Positions 27,082-34,975 of a stretch of DNA of 64,000 bases are shown in pieces. The position numbers and the translations under genes were made by a program. The stretch's first letter is position 1, and each line of letters begins with the position of its first letter. Under the pieces are notes generated by a model. It ran no database searches. It saw nothing but the letters and a program-made list of their open reading frames with translations, and had not been told where the DNA came from. The stretch is from positions 186,001 to 250,000 of the forward strand of contig NZ_KQ758482.1 of the NCBI RefSeq assembly GCF_001456935.1, read 5' to 3'. This DNA comes from [Bacillus] enclensis. GTDB taxonomy: Bacteria; Bacillota; Bacilli; Bacillales; Bacillaceae_B.

Positions 27082-27924
27082 ATGCCGGAAGGTCCAGAAA
27101 TCAGGAGGGCGGCCGATCAAATTGAACGCGCCCTTCAGCACAAACCAGTGGCGGAAGTGTATTTTGCTTTTCCCGAACTGCAGGGTTACGAGGAGATCTT
27201 GCAGGGTGCTGTTGTGACGAGGGTAGACACCAAAGGGAAAGCCATGTTAATTCGTTTCGATAATGGCTATACCATCTATTCACATAACCAGCTTTACGGA
27301 AAATGGTACGTAAGGAATGCATATAACTACCCCAAGACGAATCGTCAGCTGCGATTGGCGTTAAATAATGAGAAAAAGTCCGCACTTCTATACAGTTCAT
27401 CCGATATTGAAGTGCTGCGAGACGAGGAGGTCGGCGGGCATCCATTCATTGCGAAGGCGGGCCCTGATATTTTGAGTGAAAAGGTTACACCGGAGGATCT
27501 GCTGCAGCGGATAAAAGATAGGAAGTTTTTCAGAAGGAGATGCGCGATCCTTCTGTTAGACCAGGGATTCGTGGCAGGGATCGGGAATTATCTGAGATCT
27601 GAAATACTATTTGCTGCACGCATCCACCCCTCTCTCCGTCCAATTGACTGCAGTGAAGAACAACTTATAAAAGCTGCTGAATCCATCATCCGATTGATGG
27701 AACAATCTTACCGGACAGTAGGAATCACGAATGATCTTGAGCTCGCAAAAAAATTGAAGGCTGAAGGTGTCAAACGCTCCCGCTACCGTCACTGGGTTTT
27801 CAACCGGGAAGGCGCATCATGTTTCATATGCGGCACCGAAATTAAAAAAACACAAGCTGCTTCCAGGAGACTTTACTACTGCCCGGAATGCCAACATGCA
27901 AAAGCCCGTCCCTCGGCGCGTTAA
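27082..27924 (+). CDS. nei: DNA glycosylase/AP lyase Nei (endonuclease VIII)
   Basis: The start MPEGPEIRRAADQIE carries the catalytic Pro2 and Glu3 of the Fpg/Nei family, which excise oxidised bases and cut the abasic strand. The middle has the H2TH region (LDQGFVAGIGNYLRSEILF) and the end a zinc ribbon CFICG...YYCPEC. The ATG at 27082 follows AGGAGGAG; an ATG 84 bp upstream is not needed. The last residues KARPSAR and the stop are encoded by a dispersed hairpin repeat. Confidence 0.94.
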   Translation: MPEGPEIRRAADQIERALQHKPVAEVYFAFPELQGYEEILQGAVVTRVDTKGKAMLIRFDNGYTIYSHNQLYGKWYVRNAYNYPKTNRQLRLALNNEKKSALLYSSSDIEVLRDEEVGGHPFIAKAGPDILSEKVTPEDLLQRIKDRKFFRRRCAILLLDQGFVAGIGNYLRSEILFAARIHPSLRPIDCSEEQLIKAAESIIRLMEQSYRTVGITNDLELAKKLKAEGVKRSRYRHWVFNREGASCFICGTEIKKTQAASRRLYYCPECQHAKARPSAR

Positions 27925-27956
27925 TGCGTCAGCGTGCAGCGGGACGGGCCTTTTTT
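27901..27956 (+). terminator. GGCCCGTCCC palindrome copy 3, terminator inside the nei end
   Basis: gcccgtccc (27904-27912) pairs with gggacgggc (27941-27949) and six T residues follow. The nei stop codon is at 27922-27924 within the loop region, so the repeat provides both the terminator and the protein tail. Confidence 0.85.
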
Positions 27957-29400
27957 AGTTTCTTGCCTCGTGGACTTTTAATTTCTTCCCTTTAACGGTG
28001 GTGGTTTTCATGGCTTGGAGAACAAGCGGACCTTTTCCGTTGAGGATATCGACATAGGTCAGGTTTTCCTGGATGGTTATGATGCCGATGTCTTCTGCGT
28101 TCACGCCTTCGATTTTGGCGATGGTCCCGACAAAATCCACTGCCCTGAGCTTCTTTTTCTTCCCGCCATTGAAATAGAGCTTCATGATTTCTTTATTTAA
28201 TCGTTCGCTTTTATCCGATTTGATGTCCGGCACCTGATTCAGTTTTTCTTCAAAAGCACTCGCCGCCATCTCAACCTGGTCTTTTGAAGGGGCCTGAACT
28301 TCAGCGATTGTAAAGCCGATATACGCTTCGATCTCCTCCAGGAATTTATCTTCATAGGGAGTGATGAACGTGATCGCTTTTCCAGAGTTCCCTGCACGTC
28401 CTGTTCTTCCGGTTCGATGGACGTAGCTTTCTTTTTCAAGTGGAAGATCATAATTGATGACGTGTGAAATCCGCTCCACATCAATCCCTCTTGCAGCTAC
28501 ATCTGTTGCAACCAGATAACGGAATTCTCCCCGTTTAAATTCATCCATCACTTCAAAACGGGCTTCCTGATTCATGCCGCCATGAATCTTATCGACAGGA
28601 TATCCTTTATCAAATAACTCGTCACAGACCTTATCTACATTCTCTTTTGTCCGGCAAAAAATGATACAGCTATCCGGATTTTCAACGGTTGTCACATCCG
28701 TCAGCAGTGAAAACTTATCTTTCTCCTCCACTTGTATGACAGAGTGGTCAATTTTATCAGTGGTGACGCCCTTCGCTTTCACCTCGATGTTCACGGGGTC
28801 TTTCATATATTTGTGGCAGAGCGATTCGACGTCCTCCGGCAGTGTGGCTGAGAATGTCAATGTCACTCTGTCGGCAGGGAGTTCCTTTATGATCGCTTCA
28901 ACCTGTTCGATAAAGCCCATATTGAGCATCTCGTCCGCTTCATCTATGACTAAATAGTTCAGTTTGTCCAGCGGGAATGTCCCTTTTTCGATATGATCCA
29001 GTACACGGCCGGGTGTACCTGCGACCACGTGCGTTTTTTGGTTCAGTTCAAGCTTTTGACGGTGAAACGGGGATTTCCCGTATACGGCAGCGGCTTTGAT
29101 CCGCTTAAATCTTCCTATATTGGTGATGTCTTCTTTCACCTGGACCGCAAGCTCCCGGGTAGGCGTAAGGACCAGTGCCTGGGGCTTGTTCTCTTCCCAC
29201 TCCACCATTTCACAAAGCGGAATCCCGAATGACGCCGTCTTTCCGCTTCCGGTTTGCGATTTCACGACAAGATCTTTCTTTTCCAACGCAACAGGCAGTA
29301 CCTTGGACTGCACTTCCGTCGGAGTTTCATACCCTAATTCCGTCAGGGCCCTGGTAATTTCCACGCTGAGCCCGAAATCGGAAAATCGTTTCTTATTCAT
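27955..29400 (-). CDS. dbpA: DEAD-box RNA helicase DbpA
   Basis: The protein of about 481 residues carries the helicase motifs [26 protein letters not shown] and [10 protein letters not shown]. The C-terminal 75 residues form the DbpA RNA-recognition domain ([26 protein letters not shown]) that binds hairpin 92 of 23S rRNA. It is homologous to YxiN and helps ribosome large-subunit assembly. ATG at 29400 follows GAGGGTG; a TTG-type opening five codons earlier is less likely. The csp gene copy 2 lies upstream on the same strand. Confidence 0.93.
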   Translation of the reverse strand: MNKKRFSDFGLSVEITRALTELGYETPTEVQSKVLPVALEKKDLVVKSQTGSGKTASFGIPLCEMVEWEENKPQALVLTPTRELAVQVKEDITNIGRFKRIKAAAVYGKSPFHRQKLELNQKTHVVAGTPGRVLDHIEKGTFPLDKLNYLVIDEADEMLNMGFIEQVEAIIKELPADRVTLTFSATLPEDVESLCHKYMKDPVNIEVKAKGVTTDKIDHSVIQVEEKDKFSLLTDVTTVENPDSCIIFCRTKENVDKVCDELFDKGYPVDKIHGGMNQEARFEVMDEFKRGEFRYLVATDVAARGIDVERISHVINYDLPLEKESYVHRTGRTGRAGNSGKAITFITPYEDKFLEEIEAYIGFTIAEVQAPSKDQVEMAASAFEEKLNQVPDIKSDKSERLNKEIMKLYFNGGKKKKLRAVDFVGTIAKIEGVNAEDIGIITIQENLTYVDILNGKGPLVLQAMKTTTVKGKKLKVHEARN

Positions 29401-29433
29401 ATAACACACCCTCATTTCATTTTAAATGTCCGC

Positions 29434-29463
29434 ATAAAAAAAGGACCCTTCGAGAGAGTCCTT
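29434..29463 (-). terminator. Terminator of cold-shock gene 2
   Basis: The minus strand has ggactctc / gagggtcc followed by a run of T, just beyond the csp stop codon. Confidence 0.75.
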
Positions 29464-29475
29464 CGTTTAAAGCTG

Positions 29476-29676
29476 TTACGCTTTGTTTACGTTAGCCGCT
29501 TGAAGTCCGCGTTGACCTTGTTCTGTGTCAAACGTTACTTTTTGACCTTCGTCTAAAGATTTAAATCCTTCGCCTTGGATAGCTGAGAAATGTACGAATA
29601 CATCTTCTCCACCTTCGATTTCGATGAAACCGAAACCTTTTTCTGCGTTAAACCATTTTACTGTACCTTGTTGCAT
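29476..29676 (-). CDS. Cold-shock protein, copy 2
   Basis: This 66-residue cold-shock domain has KGFGFIE and VFVHFSAI and differs from copy 1 only near its end (AANVNKA). An in-frame upstream start at 29709 would add 11 residues across the ribosome site and is rejected in favour of MQQGTVKWF. Leader and coding sequence show a recent duplication with copy 1. It lies upstream of dbpA but has its own terminator. Confidence 0.96.
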   Translation of the reverse strand: MQQGTVKWFNAEKGFGFIEIEGGEDVFVHFSAIQGEGFKSLDEGQKVTFDTEQGQRGLQAANVNKA

Positions 29677-29801
29677 AATTATTTCCTCCTGCGTGGAGTC
29701 GAAGTCCACATGTTATTACTATTGTTGCTCAAGTTAGATATCAAAGGCGAAAAGTTTAAATACTTTCATTCCTTACAGACCGAACAAAAATAATTCTTCC
29801 T
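29677..29801 (-). promoter_or_regulatory. Long cold-shock 5' leader, copy 2
   Basis: This region matches 11456-11580 almost base for base, including a gtggact...agtccac hairpin next to the AGGAGG site. The conserved leader suggests post-transcriptional cold regulation. Confidence 0.65.
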
Positions 29802-29837
29802 AACCTTAACAGGTAATGAAGCTAAAAGCAAATCCTT

Positions 29838-29865
29838 TTAAAAATCGCTGGCTGCAGCCGGCTTT
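29838..29865. terminator. Terminator of the DUF3934 gene
   Basis: gctggc-tgca-gccggc is a compact stem-loop flanked by aaaaa on one side and ttttt on the other, so it can act on either strand. It lies 12 bp past the DUF3934 stop. Confidence 0.6.
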
Positions 29866-29876
29866 TTGTGACACAT

Positions 29877-30029
29877 TTATTTCTCTGCATCCGATTTATT
29901 CCCGTGCTTCACACCTTTACTCTTATAAGGCTTATTGCTCTTTGCCTTATTGGCTCCTGCCTGCCAGCGATTCCAGCCTTTCTTGCCGGTCCCTTGACCC
30001 GTTCCGCTTTTTTTCTTCGGTTTGCTCAT
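29877..30029 (-). CDS. Small basic protein, DUF3934 family
   Basis: This 50-residue frame reads MSKPKKKSGTGQGTGKKGWN... and ends GNKSDAEK, very rich in Lys and Gly. It agrees with DUF3934 proteins of Bacillus as I recall them. AAGGAGGAGGGAACGC precedes the ATG, and a hairpin terminator follows the stop. It has no membrane segment. The charge suggests nucleic-acid or ribosome contact, but function is unknown. It is too short for ordinary gene-length cutoffs. Confidence 0.8.
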   Translation of the reverse strand: MSKPKKKSGTGQGTGKKGWNRWQAGANKAKSNKPYKSKGVKHGNKSDAEK

Positions 30030-30101
30030 GCGTTCCCTCCTCCTTATGTGCTGCATGTCTTTAAGTTCAACATCATACCATAAGAAGCAATGAAAAAATA
30101 G

Positions 30102-30149
30102 GGCCCGTCCCTCACTGCTCTGATGCGTCAGCGCAGCGAGGGACGGGCC
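30102..30149. repeat. GGCCCGTCCC palindrome family, copy 4
   Basis: ggcccgtccctc (30102-30113) pairs with gagggacgggcc (30138-30149) around a loop containing tgatgcgtcagcg. It lies between the tetR-type gene stop and the DUF3934 gene and can act as terminator. Confidence 0.85.
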
Positions 30150-30181
30150 TTTAGCATGGTGAAGAACAGTCCTATACCTGG

Positions 30182-30802
30182 TCAGTCTTTGACATTCAGA
30201 CCCCAGCGCAGGTATTCGATCAATAATTCGGTTTGTTCTTTTAACTTTATGCTTTCTGAATCGAGGATGGCGTGGTCCACGGCGAGGCCGTCGATATAGG
30301 AAATGATGTACCTGGCGATGACCTCCGGAGCGAACCGGGGGGCAAATTCGCCTGCCTCTATCCCTTTTTCAATGATTTTCGTGGTCGCTGTATACGCATG
30401 GTGGTACCTTTCTCTCGCATGCTCCTGCCTTCTCTTTTCATTTCTTCCTGTAATGAAGTATTCAAGCTTGGAGGGTGCGAGCGGGTCCATTCTATCGCTC
30501 GGTTCCTTTGATTCTCCCAGAAAGGTCATCAACAGTGCATCCCAGCAAGATCCCTGATCCTCGATCATCATCTGCAGCGACTCATCAAGGCTTTCCTGCT
30601 GCTGTTCCCCGATCAGGGCTTCAAAGAGATCTTCCTTATTATCGAAGTACTGATAGAGACCACCCCTGCTCACCCCGGCTTTATCCATCACGTGTTTCAT
30701 CGTCGTATTTTCATATCCATGTTCAATGAAAACTTCCTCTGCAGCCTGCAATAATTGATTACGTCGCTGCTCCTTGTGTTCCCGGCTTACTTTCGGTGAC
30801 AT
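30182..30802 (-). CDS. TetR-family repressor of the MFS pump
   Basis: The N-terminal helix-turn-helix reads LLQAAEEVFIEHGYENTTMKHVMDKAGVSRGGLYQYFDNKEDLFEAL. The rest is a ligand-binding helical domain of the YfiR type. The ATG follows AGAGGAGGAGAATC, and the gene overlaps the end of the MFS gene by 44 bp, so both are one transcript (compare yfiR-yfiS of B. subtilis). Four GACA-N4-TGTC palindromes upstream of the operon are its likely binding sites. Inducer unknown. Confidence 0.9.
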   Translation of the reverse strand: MSPKVSREHKEQRRNQLLQAAEEVFIEHGYENTTMKHVMDKAGVSRGGLYQYFDNKEDLFEALIGEQQQESLDESLQMMIEDQGSCWDALLMTFLGESKEPSDRMDPLAPSKLEYFITGRNEKRRQEHARERYHHAYTATTKIIEKGIEAGEFAPRFAPEVIARYIISYIDGLAVDHAILDSESIKLKEQTELLIEYLRWGLNVKD

Positions 30803-32036
30803 GATTCTCCTCCTCTGCTACTTTCTTTCGAATCGCAATCGATACAGCGAACAATACAATCAACAGCGATCCCGTTACGATAAAGGAAGGGATGATGCCG
30901 ATGACTGTCGCAAGTGCACCCCCCGCCAATGGACCGATGATCGTGGCTGTCGTCGTGGTGCTGTTGATGACTCCGAACACCCGCCCCGTCATGTTCACAG
31001 GGGTTTTTTCCTGGACTGCAGCCTGGAATGGAATGAACACGAGGGCAGCCGTACCTCCTGCGAACAATCCCAGCGCCGGCATCCAAACCAATGAAAGACC
31101 TGCATCATAGTAAGTCAGGATTCCCATCACCCCAAATCCAAGACCGATTCCGAGCACTCCGATGCACATATAGATAAATGCGTTATAATCCGTCTTTTTC
31201 GACAGGAATATCCCGGTGATCAGCATCCCGATGCCAGATCCCGTCACGGTATAACCGAATAAATCCGGGGACGCGTCCGTCAGCTGTCGAAGCAGCACGA
31301 TGATTTGGGAGTCGGATAATTGAAGGATCAGCAGACTGATACCCATCAGGAACAATCCATACATCAGAAAAGTACTCTTTTTCAGGAACTGAAATCCTAC
31401 TTTCAATTCCTCCTTAAATGCAGTGCCTTTTTCTTTCTTCTCCTTTTCATCGGCAGTCTCAACTGCCCTCACCGCCTTCGGCAAGGTGAAGATCAGCAGG
31501 GCTGAAATGAAAAAGGTGGCCGAGTCGATATAAAAAACATTGTACGTCCCCACAGCGGTGACGAGGATTCCGCTGACCAGCGGACCGATGACCTTCGTGC
31601 TTGAATCAATCATCGAGGTCAGGGACATCGCCCCCTTGATCGCATCATCGGGAACCAACTCCTTCAATTTACCATTCTTCGCCGGAACAAAGACTGAAGA
31701 GAAGATCCCGATGAGAAAAAGGCAAACGTACACCATCCATACATTTGAAGCAAGCGTCAACAGAAGAATGAGTCCCCCTCGGATCACATCGGATACAATC
31801 ATCAGAGTCTTCCGTTCCATCCTGTCAGCAACCGTCCCGGATACCGGGCCCAACAGAGCCATCGGCAATGCCAGACTGAGGATGATGAACGACATCTGCA
31901 TCGGTGTCGCTTCCCATTTTAAACCGACCAGCGTAATGATGGCCACAATACTCAGCCAATCCCCCAGACTTGAAATGGCCTGAGCCGTCATCAACGTAAT
32001 GAAATGTTTATTCTTTCCCAATGATGTTGACTCCAT
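30759..32036 (-). CDS. MFS efflux transporter (EntS/Mef-like)
   Basis: The 425-residue protein has 12 membrane helices and motifs of the drug-efflux subgroup: FITLMTAQAISSLGDWLSIVAI at the start and GTVADRMERKTLMIVSD (motif A, loop 2-3). It probably exports a toxic compound, with proton antiport. AGGGGGTAGTGATAA precedes the ATG. The gene is first in an operon with its TetR regulator, and its promoter is flanked by two operators. Substrate unknown. Confidence 0.88.
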   Translation of the reverse strand: MESTSLGKNKHFITLMTAQAISSLGDWLSIVAIITLVGLKWEATPMQMSFIILSLALPMALLGPVSGTVADRMERKTLMIVSDVIRGGLILLLTLASNVWMVYVCLFLIGIFSSVFVPAKNGKLKELVPDDAIKGAMSLTSMIDSSTKVIGPLVSGILVTAVGTYNVFYIDSATFFISALLIFTLPKAVRAVETADEKEKKEKGTAFKEELKVGFQFLKKSTFLMYGLFLMGISLLILQLSDSQIIVLLRQLTDASPDLFGYTVTGSGIGMLITGIFLSKKTDYNAFIYMCIGVLGIGLGFGVMGILTYYDAGLSLVWMPALGLFAGGTAALVFIPFQAAVQEKTPVNMTGRVFGVINSTTTTATIIGPLAGGALATVIGIIPSFIVTGSLLIVLFAVSIAIRKKVAEEENHVTESKPGTQGAAT

Positions 32037-32063
32037 TTATCACTACCCCCTTTTCACAAAATA

Positions 32064-32119
32064 GACAACCATGTCGTTTTTCTTTCTTTAATTATATCGA
32101 CACGAATGTCTCTTTTCAA
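32064..32119 (-). promoter_or_regulatory. MFS-tetR promoter flanked by two TetR-type operators
   Basis: On the minus strand TTGAAA (32114-32119), a 17-bp spacer and TATAAT (32091-32096) form a strong promoter. GACA-CGAA-TGTC (32099-32110) overlaps the spacer, and GACA-ACCA-TGTC (32064-32075) lies just past the start point. Both match the two palindromes at 32294-32329. Confidence 0.8.
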
Positions 32120-32285
32120 TCCTTTTTTTAAAAAATCTAAAAATTAGGCTTATCCTATCTGCTAATTCCCTGTATTGGCTTTGGCAATAGTCTTTCTATA
32201 TGTATGTGAGCCGCTTTTGATCAAGTTAGGAAAAGTTCTTTTTTAAGTAAAACACCCTATTCCATAAAAAATTTTCAAAAATAGG

Positions 32286-32329
32286 TTCTAAAAGACACGA
32301 ATGTCGTTTATAATAACGACACAGGTGTC
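32286..32329 (+). promoter_or_regulatory. Divergent twin-peptide promoter with two TetR-type operators
   Basis: TATAAT (32309-32314) lies 17 bp after TTCTAA (32286-32291). GACA-CGAA-TGTC (32294-32305) fills the spacer, and GACA-CAGG-TGTC (32318-32329) covers the start point. The arrangement mirrors the MFS promoter 190 bp away. The 165 bp between the two promoters is AT-rich with no further motif recognised. Confidence 0.78.
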
Positions 32330-32399
32330 ACTTTTATTATTGCAACTGCATATGATTTAAAAAAGCACAAACCAAAGAAGTTCAGAAAGGAGATTGAAT

Positions 32400-32507
32400 A
32401 TGATTGTCGTCTTGTTCACTTACTTTTTCCATATTGATTGTGAAACGAAAAAGCTTCATGACCGGAATCTGGACCGCCGTGCAGAATTAAGAAACCGTTT
32501 GTTTTAA
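32400..32507 (+). CDS. 35-residue peptide A of a tandem pair
   Basis: The frame begins MIVVLFTYFFHIDCE and ends NLDRRAELRNRLF. It has an aromatic-hydrophobic first third and a basic second half. AAAGGAG lies 7 nt before the ATG. It shares the 15-nt run ctggaccgccgtgca and the protein motif LDRRAxxRNxL with peptide B downstream. It follows a promoter carrying two TetR-type operators, so it is probably co-regulated with the MFS pump. I do not recognise the family; a loose likeness to YrzI small proteins is possible. Confidence 0.62.
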   Translation: MIVVLFTYFFHIDCETKKLHDRNLDRRAELRNRLF

Positions 32508-32535
32508 AATCTAAAATCGAAATGGAGGAATTCTT

Positions 32536-32646
32536 ATGTTAACCATGATCAAATTATTTTTCTTCAACACACCGAATCCGGAATTCAAACGAATCCAGGA
32601 AGAAATCCTGGACCGCCGTGCAAGCTTTCGGAATCAATTGATCTAA
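32536..32646 (+). CDS. 36-residue peptide B of a tandem pair
   Basis: The frame begins MLTMIKLFFFNTPNPEFK and ends ILDRRASFRNQLI. GGAGG lies 7 nt before the ATG, and the gene follows peptide A by 28 bp. The shared C-terminal motif with different N-termini suggests duplication and divergence. The short hydrophobic start could insert in or lie on the membrane. No family recognised. Confidence 0.62.
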   Translation: MLTMIKLFFFNTPNPEFKRIQEEILDRRASFRNQLI

Positions 32647-32675
32647 AATCACGTGAAGAATAAAAGGAGACAGAT

Positions 32676-32705
32676 ATGAAGAAGTTCGCTTATCTATCCA
32701 CTTAG
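32676..32705 (+). other. Possible 9-codon frame after peptide B
   Basis: AAAAGGAGA precedes ATG AAG AAG..., which encodes MKKFAYLST and stops at 32703-32705. The ribosome site is strong but the product is tiny. It could be a leader peptide or a decayed third copy. Confidence 0.3.
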
Positions 32706-32706
32706 C

Positions 32707-32757
32707 TGCCCGATGTCTTTATAAATTTCACAAGATGCCGGGCCCCCGTGTTTTTAC
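32707..32757 (+). terminator. Probable terminator of the twin-peptide transcript
   Basis: gcccgatgtctt pairs imperfectly with aagatgccgggc, and a T-run follows a few bases later (gtgttttt). Confidence 0.5.
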
Positions 32758-32782
32758 TCACACGAATCCCTGAGAACTCCAC

Positions 32783-32818
32783 AAAAAAACTCCGGGTCCA
32801 TACTGGACACCGAAGCTT
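32783..32818 (-). terminator. Terminator of the oxidoreductase gene
   Basis: On the minus strand cttcggtgtcc pairs with ggacccggag and a run of seven T residues follows, just beyond the stop at 32825. Confidence 0.7.
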
Positions 32819-32824
32819 TGCTCA

Positions 32825-33766
32825 TCAATCTTCACTTATTTTAATGACAATCTTCCCTTTTGCATGATGGGTTTCACTCAAGGCATGTGCGTCCTTCAAT
32901 CCTTGTTCACTAAAAGTGAAGGTTTCGCCTATGACCGGTTTCAGCTCACCTTTTTCGTAGAGATCCGCAAGCTGTTTCAACTGCTCGCCTTTTGGCTCAA
33001 GCCACAGGAAGCCGGCTTCGACGCCGTACTCCTTTGCTTCATCCTCTTTTGGAGGCTCGGCAATGGAAACGAGCTTCCCGCCTTTCTTCAATACTTTATA
33101 GCTGTTTGACTGGACTTCTCCACCCATTGTATCAAGGACGATGTCGAAATCCTCGAGGACCTCGCTGAAGTCTTCCTCTTTGTAATTGATGAACTGGTCT
33201 GCCCCCAGCGACTTCACAAACTCTTCATTCTTTCCGCTTGCCGTCGAGGCGACATGTGCCCCGAAGCTTTTGGCGATCTGGATGGCAAAATTCCCGACTC
33301 CCCCTGAGCCTGCATGGATCAGGACCTTATCCCCTTCTTTGATATCTGAAAAGTCAACAAGGCACTGCCAGGCCGTCAATCCTGCGAGCGGGATGGCCGC
33401 CGCTTCCTCAAAACTCATCGACTCAGGCATCGGGGCGAGCAGATGATCGTCTACGACGACATACTCAGCATATGTACCGCGGTTCGTCGTATCAGGCCGT
33501 GCAAATACCCTGTCGCCGATTTCGAAGCCTTCTACATTCTTCCCTTTCCTTGCCACGACGCCGGCTGCATCCCAGCCCAGGATGATCGGGAAATCAAAGG
33601 GAAGCATGTCCTTCAAATACCCTGCTCTCACCTTCCAGTCAATCGGGTTGATCGATGTTGCGCGGTTGGACAACAGAATTTGATTGTCCCCGATTTCAGG
33701 CTGTTCCACTTCCCTTTCATTCAGTACATCCTTATCTCCATATTGATCGATTACAATGGCTCTCAT
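32825..33766 (-). CDS. NADP-dependent quinone-oxidoreductase-like MDR protein
   Basis: The 313-residue protein is a zinc-free medium-chain dehydrogenase: N-terminal GroES-like domain (RATSINPIDWKVRAG, LGWDAAGVV), then a Rossmann fold with VLIHAGSGGVGNFAIQIAK as the NADP-binding loop. The zinc ligands of alcohol dehydrogenases are missing, as in quinone reductases and enoyl reductases. GGGAGGGAAAATGG precedes the ATG. Substrate unknown. It probably detoxifies electrophiles or quinones. Confidence 0.88.
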   Translation of the reverse strand: MRAIVIDQYGDKDVLNEREVEQPEIGDNQILLSNRATSINPIDWKVRAGYLKDMLPFDFPIILGWDAAGVVARKGKNVEGFEIGDRVFARPDTTNRGTYAEYVVVDDHLLAPMPESMSFEEAAAIPLAGLTAWQCLVDFSDIKEGDKVLIHAGSGGVGNFAIQIAKSFGAHVASTASGKNEEFVKSLGADQFINYKEEDFSEVLEDFDIVLDTMGGEVQSNSYKVLKKGGKLVSIAEPPKEDEAKEYGVEAGFLWLEPKGEQLKQLADLYEKGELKPVIGETFTFSEQGLKDAHALSETHHAKGKIVIKISED

Positions 33767-33882
33767 CCATTTTCCCTCCCATTATTCATTCCGAAAACCC
33801 CTCTTGGAGGCCCGGATCATCACATAGAGATATCTTTCCCTCAACCATTTGTTTTCTAAACACCGGAACGCTTTTAAAAAAA

Positions 33883-33929
33883 GACCGTCCCTCGCATGGC
33901 TGCCGGTTAAACACATGGAGGGACGGGCC
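33883..33929. repeat. GGCCCGTCCC palindrome family, copy 5
   Basis: gaccgtccctcgcatg...catggagggacgggc forms a stem (one mismatch) just downstream of the nucleosidase gene stop at 33938, so it can end that transcript. Confidence 0.8.
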
Positions 33930-33937
33930 TGGGCCGC

Positions 33938-34801
33938 TTATTTTGTGGTGATGTATTCTTTCAGCACTTCCAGGACATACGCCTGATTGGCTTCTGCTGT
34001 ATCGGGATTGTACTGTCCGCCGTTCACTTTGTTATTCGACAACACGCGGATTCCGAGAAATGGAACATCGTATGCGGCCGCGATCTGCGCACCGGCTGCT
34101 CCTTCCATTTCCTCCACAGAGGTGCCATACTTTTCATGGAACCAGTTGATGCGGTCCACTTCATTATTCCATACGTCTGCGGAACCGATCGTCCCCTCGA
34201 CGACTTTCCCCTTCTCGTATTTTCCTTTCACGGCTTTAGCCGCTGCAAGCAGGCCTTCATCGCCTTCGAAATAGCGGATATTCTCTGCATCAGGATCTTC
34301 ACCGGCACTCCCTTCGGAGGCCATCAGGTCCATCGGGATCCATTCCTTCGGTTCGATCCCTTCCCCTTCATCCAAAGCACCTGTTTTCAGCGATCCCAGA
34401 TTGACCGTTCTTTCCCCGAGCACAATATCAAAAACGTTCAGCTCAGGATCGTGACCTCCTGATGTTCCCTGATTGATGATGGCAGCAGGGTCATATTTTT
34501 CAATTGCCACTGCCGTCGCTGCCGCGGTATTTTCCATACCCTTTCCTGTCTTCGCAACGATGACCGGGTACCCTTCCAGCTTCCCTTTATAAAAAACGAA
34601 TGATCCGGATTTTTCCTCTTTTACATCTTCCAGATGTCCTGCCAGCTTTTCAGCTTCGATCGGCATCGGGCCCTGGACGATGATCGGCTGCTGTTCACTA
34701 GCTTCCGCAGCCCCCTGTTTTTCCTTTGAAGTATTGCACCCTGCCAGTCCCGTCACTGCCAATGCGGCAAGGATGACCAGGGAAATGAATTTTTTTAACA
34801 T
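33938..34801 (-). CDS. Lipoprotein of the MTA/SAH nucleosidase family
   Basis: The ATG at 34801 behind CAGGAGGGAACAGC gives a signal peptide ending in the lipobox LAGC, so the enzyme is exported and lipid-anchored. The mature part is a nucleoside phosphorylase-fold domain: VIVAKTGKGMENTAAATAVAIEKYDPAAIINQGTSGG, then SVEEMEGAAGAQIAAAYDVPFLGIRVLSN with the Glu pair that binds ribose, and a catalytic Asp replaced by Asn in LSNNKV. It should cleave or bind purine nucleosides outside the cell. A guanine-class riboswitch precedes it. Confidence 0.85.
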   Translation of the reverse strand: MLKKFISLVILAALAVTGLAGCNTSKEKQGAAEASEQQPIIVQGPMPIEAEKLAGHLEDVKEEKSGSFVFYKGKLEGYPVIVAKTGKGMENTAAATAVAIEKYDPAAIINQGTSGGHDPELNVFDIVLGERTVNLGSLKTGALDEGEGIEPKEWIPMDLMASEGSAGEDPDAENIRYFEGDEGLLAAAKAVKGKYEKGKVVEGTIGSADVWNNEVDRINWFHEKYGTSVEEMEGAAGAQIAAAYDVPFLGIRVLSNNKVNGGQYNPDTAEANQAYVLEVLKEYITTK

Positions 34802-34842
34802 GCTGTTCCCTCCTGTTGAATGCTGTCCCATATAAAAACAAT

Positions 34843-34883
34843 AAAAGGTCCGGAAAAAGAGAATGCTCTCTGCCTTCCGGACC
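34843..34883 (-). terminator. Regulated terminator of the purine riboswitch
   Basis: ggtccggaa (RNA 5' arm, plus 34875-34883) pairs with ttccggacc (34847-34855), followed by TTTT. The 5' arm can instead pair with CCGGAC in the aptamer (plus 34983-34988), which would give an antiterminator. Confidence 0.78.
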
Positions 34884-34975
34884 GTTAAGTCAAAGTATGG
34901 GTAACCAGGGGATGCAAGATATGCCTATACCCTCTTCCTGTTCAGATTCACACTGAAAAACCGAACAATACTTCA

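Noticed and set aside
29816-30064. 82-codon plus-strand frame
   Set aside because: The opposite strand carries the better-supported DUF3934 gene with ribosome site and terminator.
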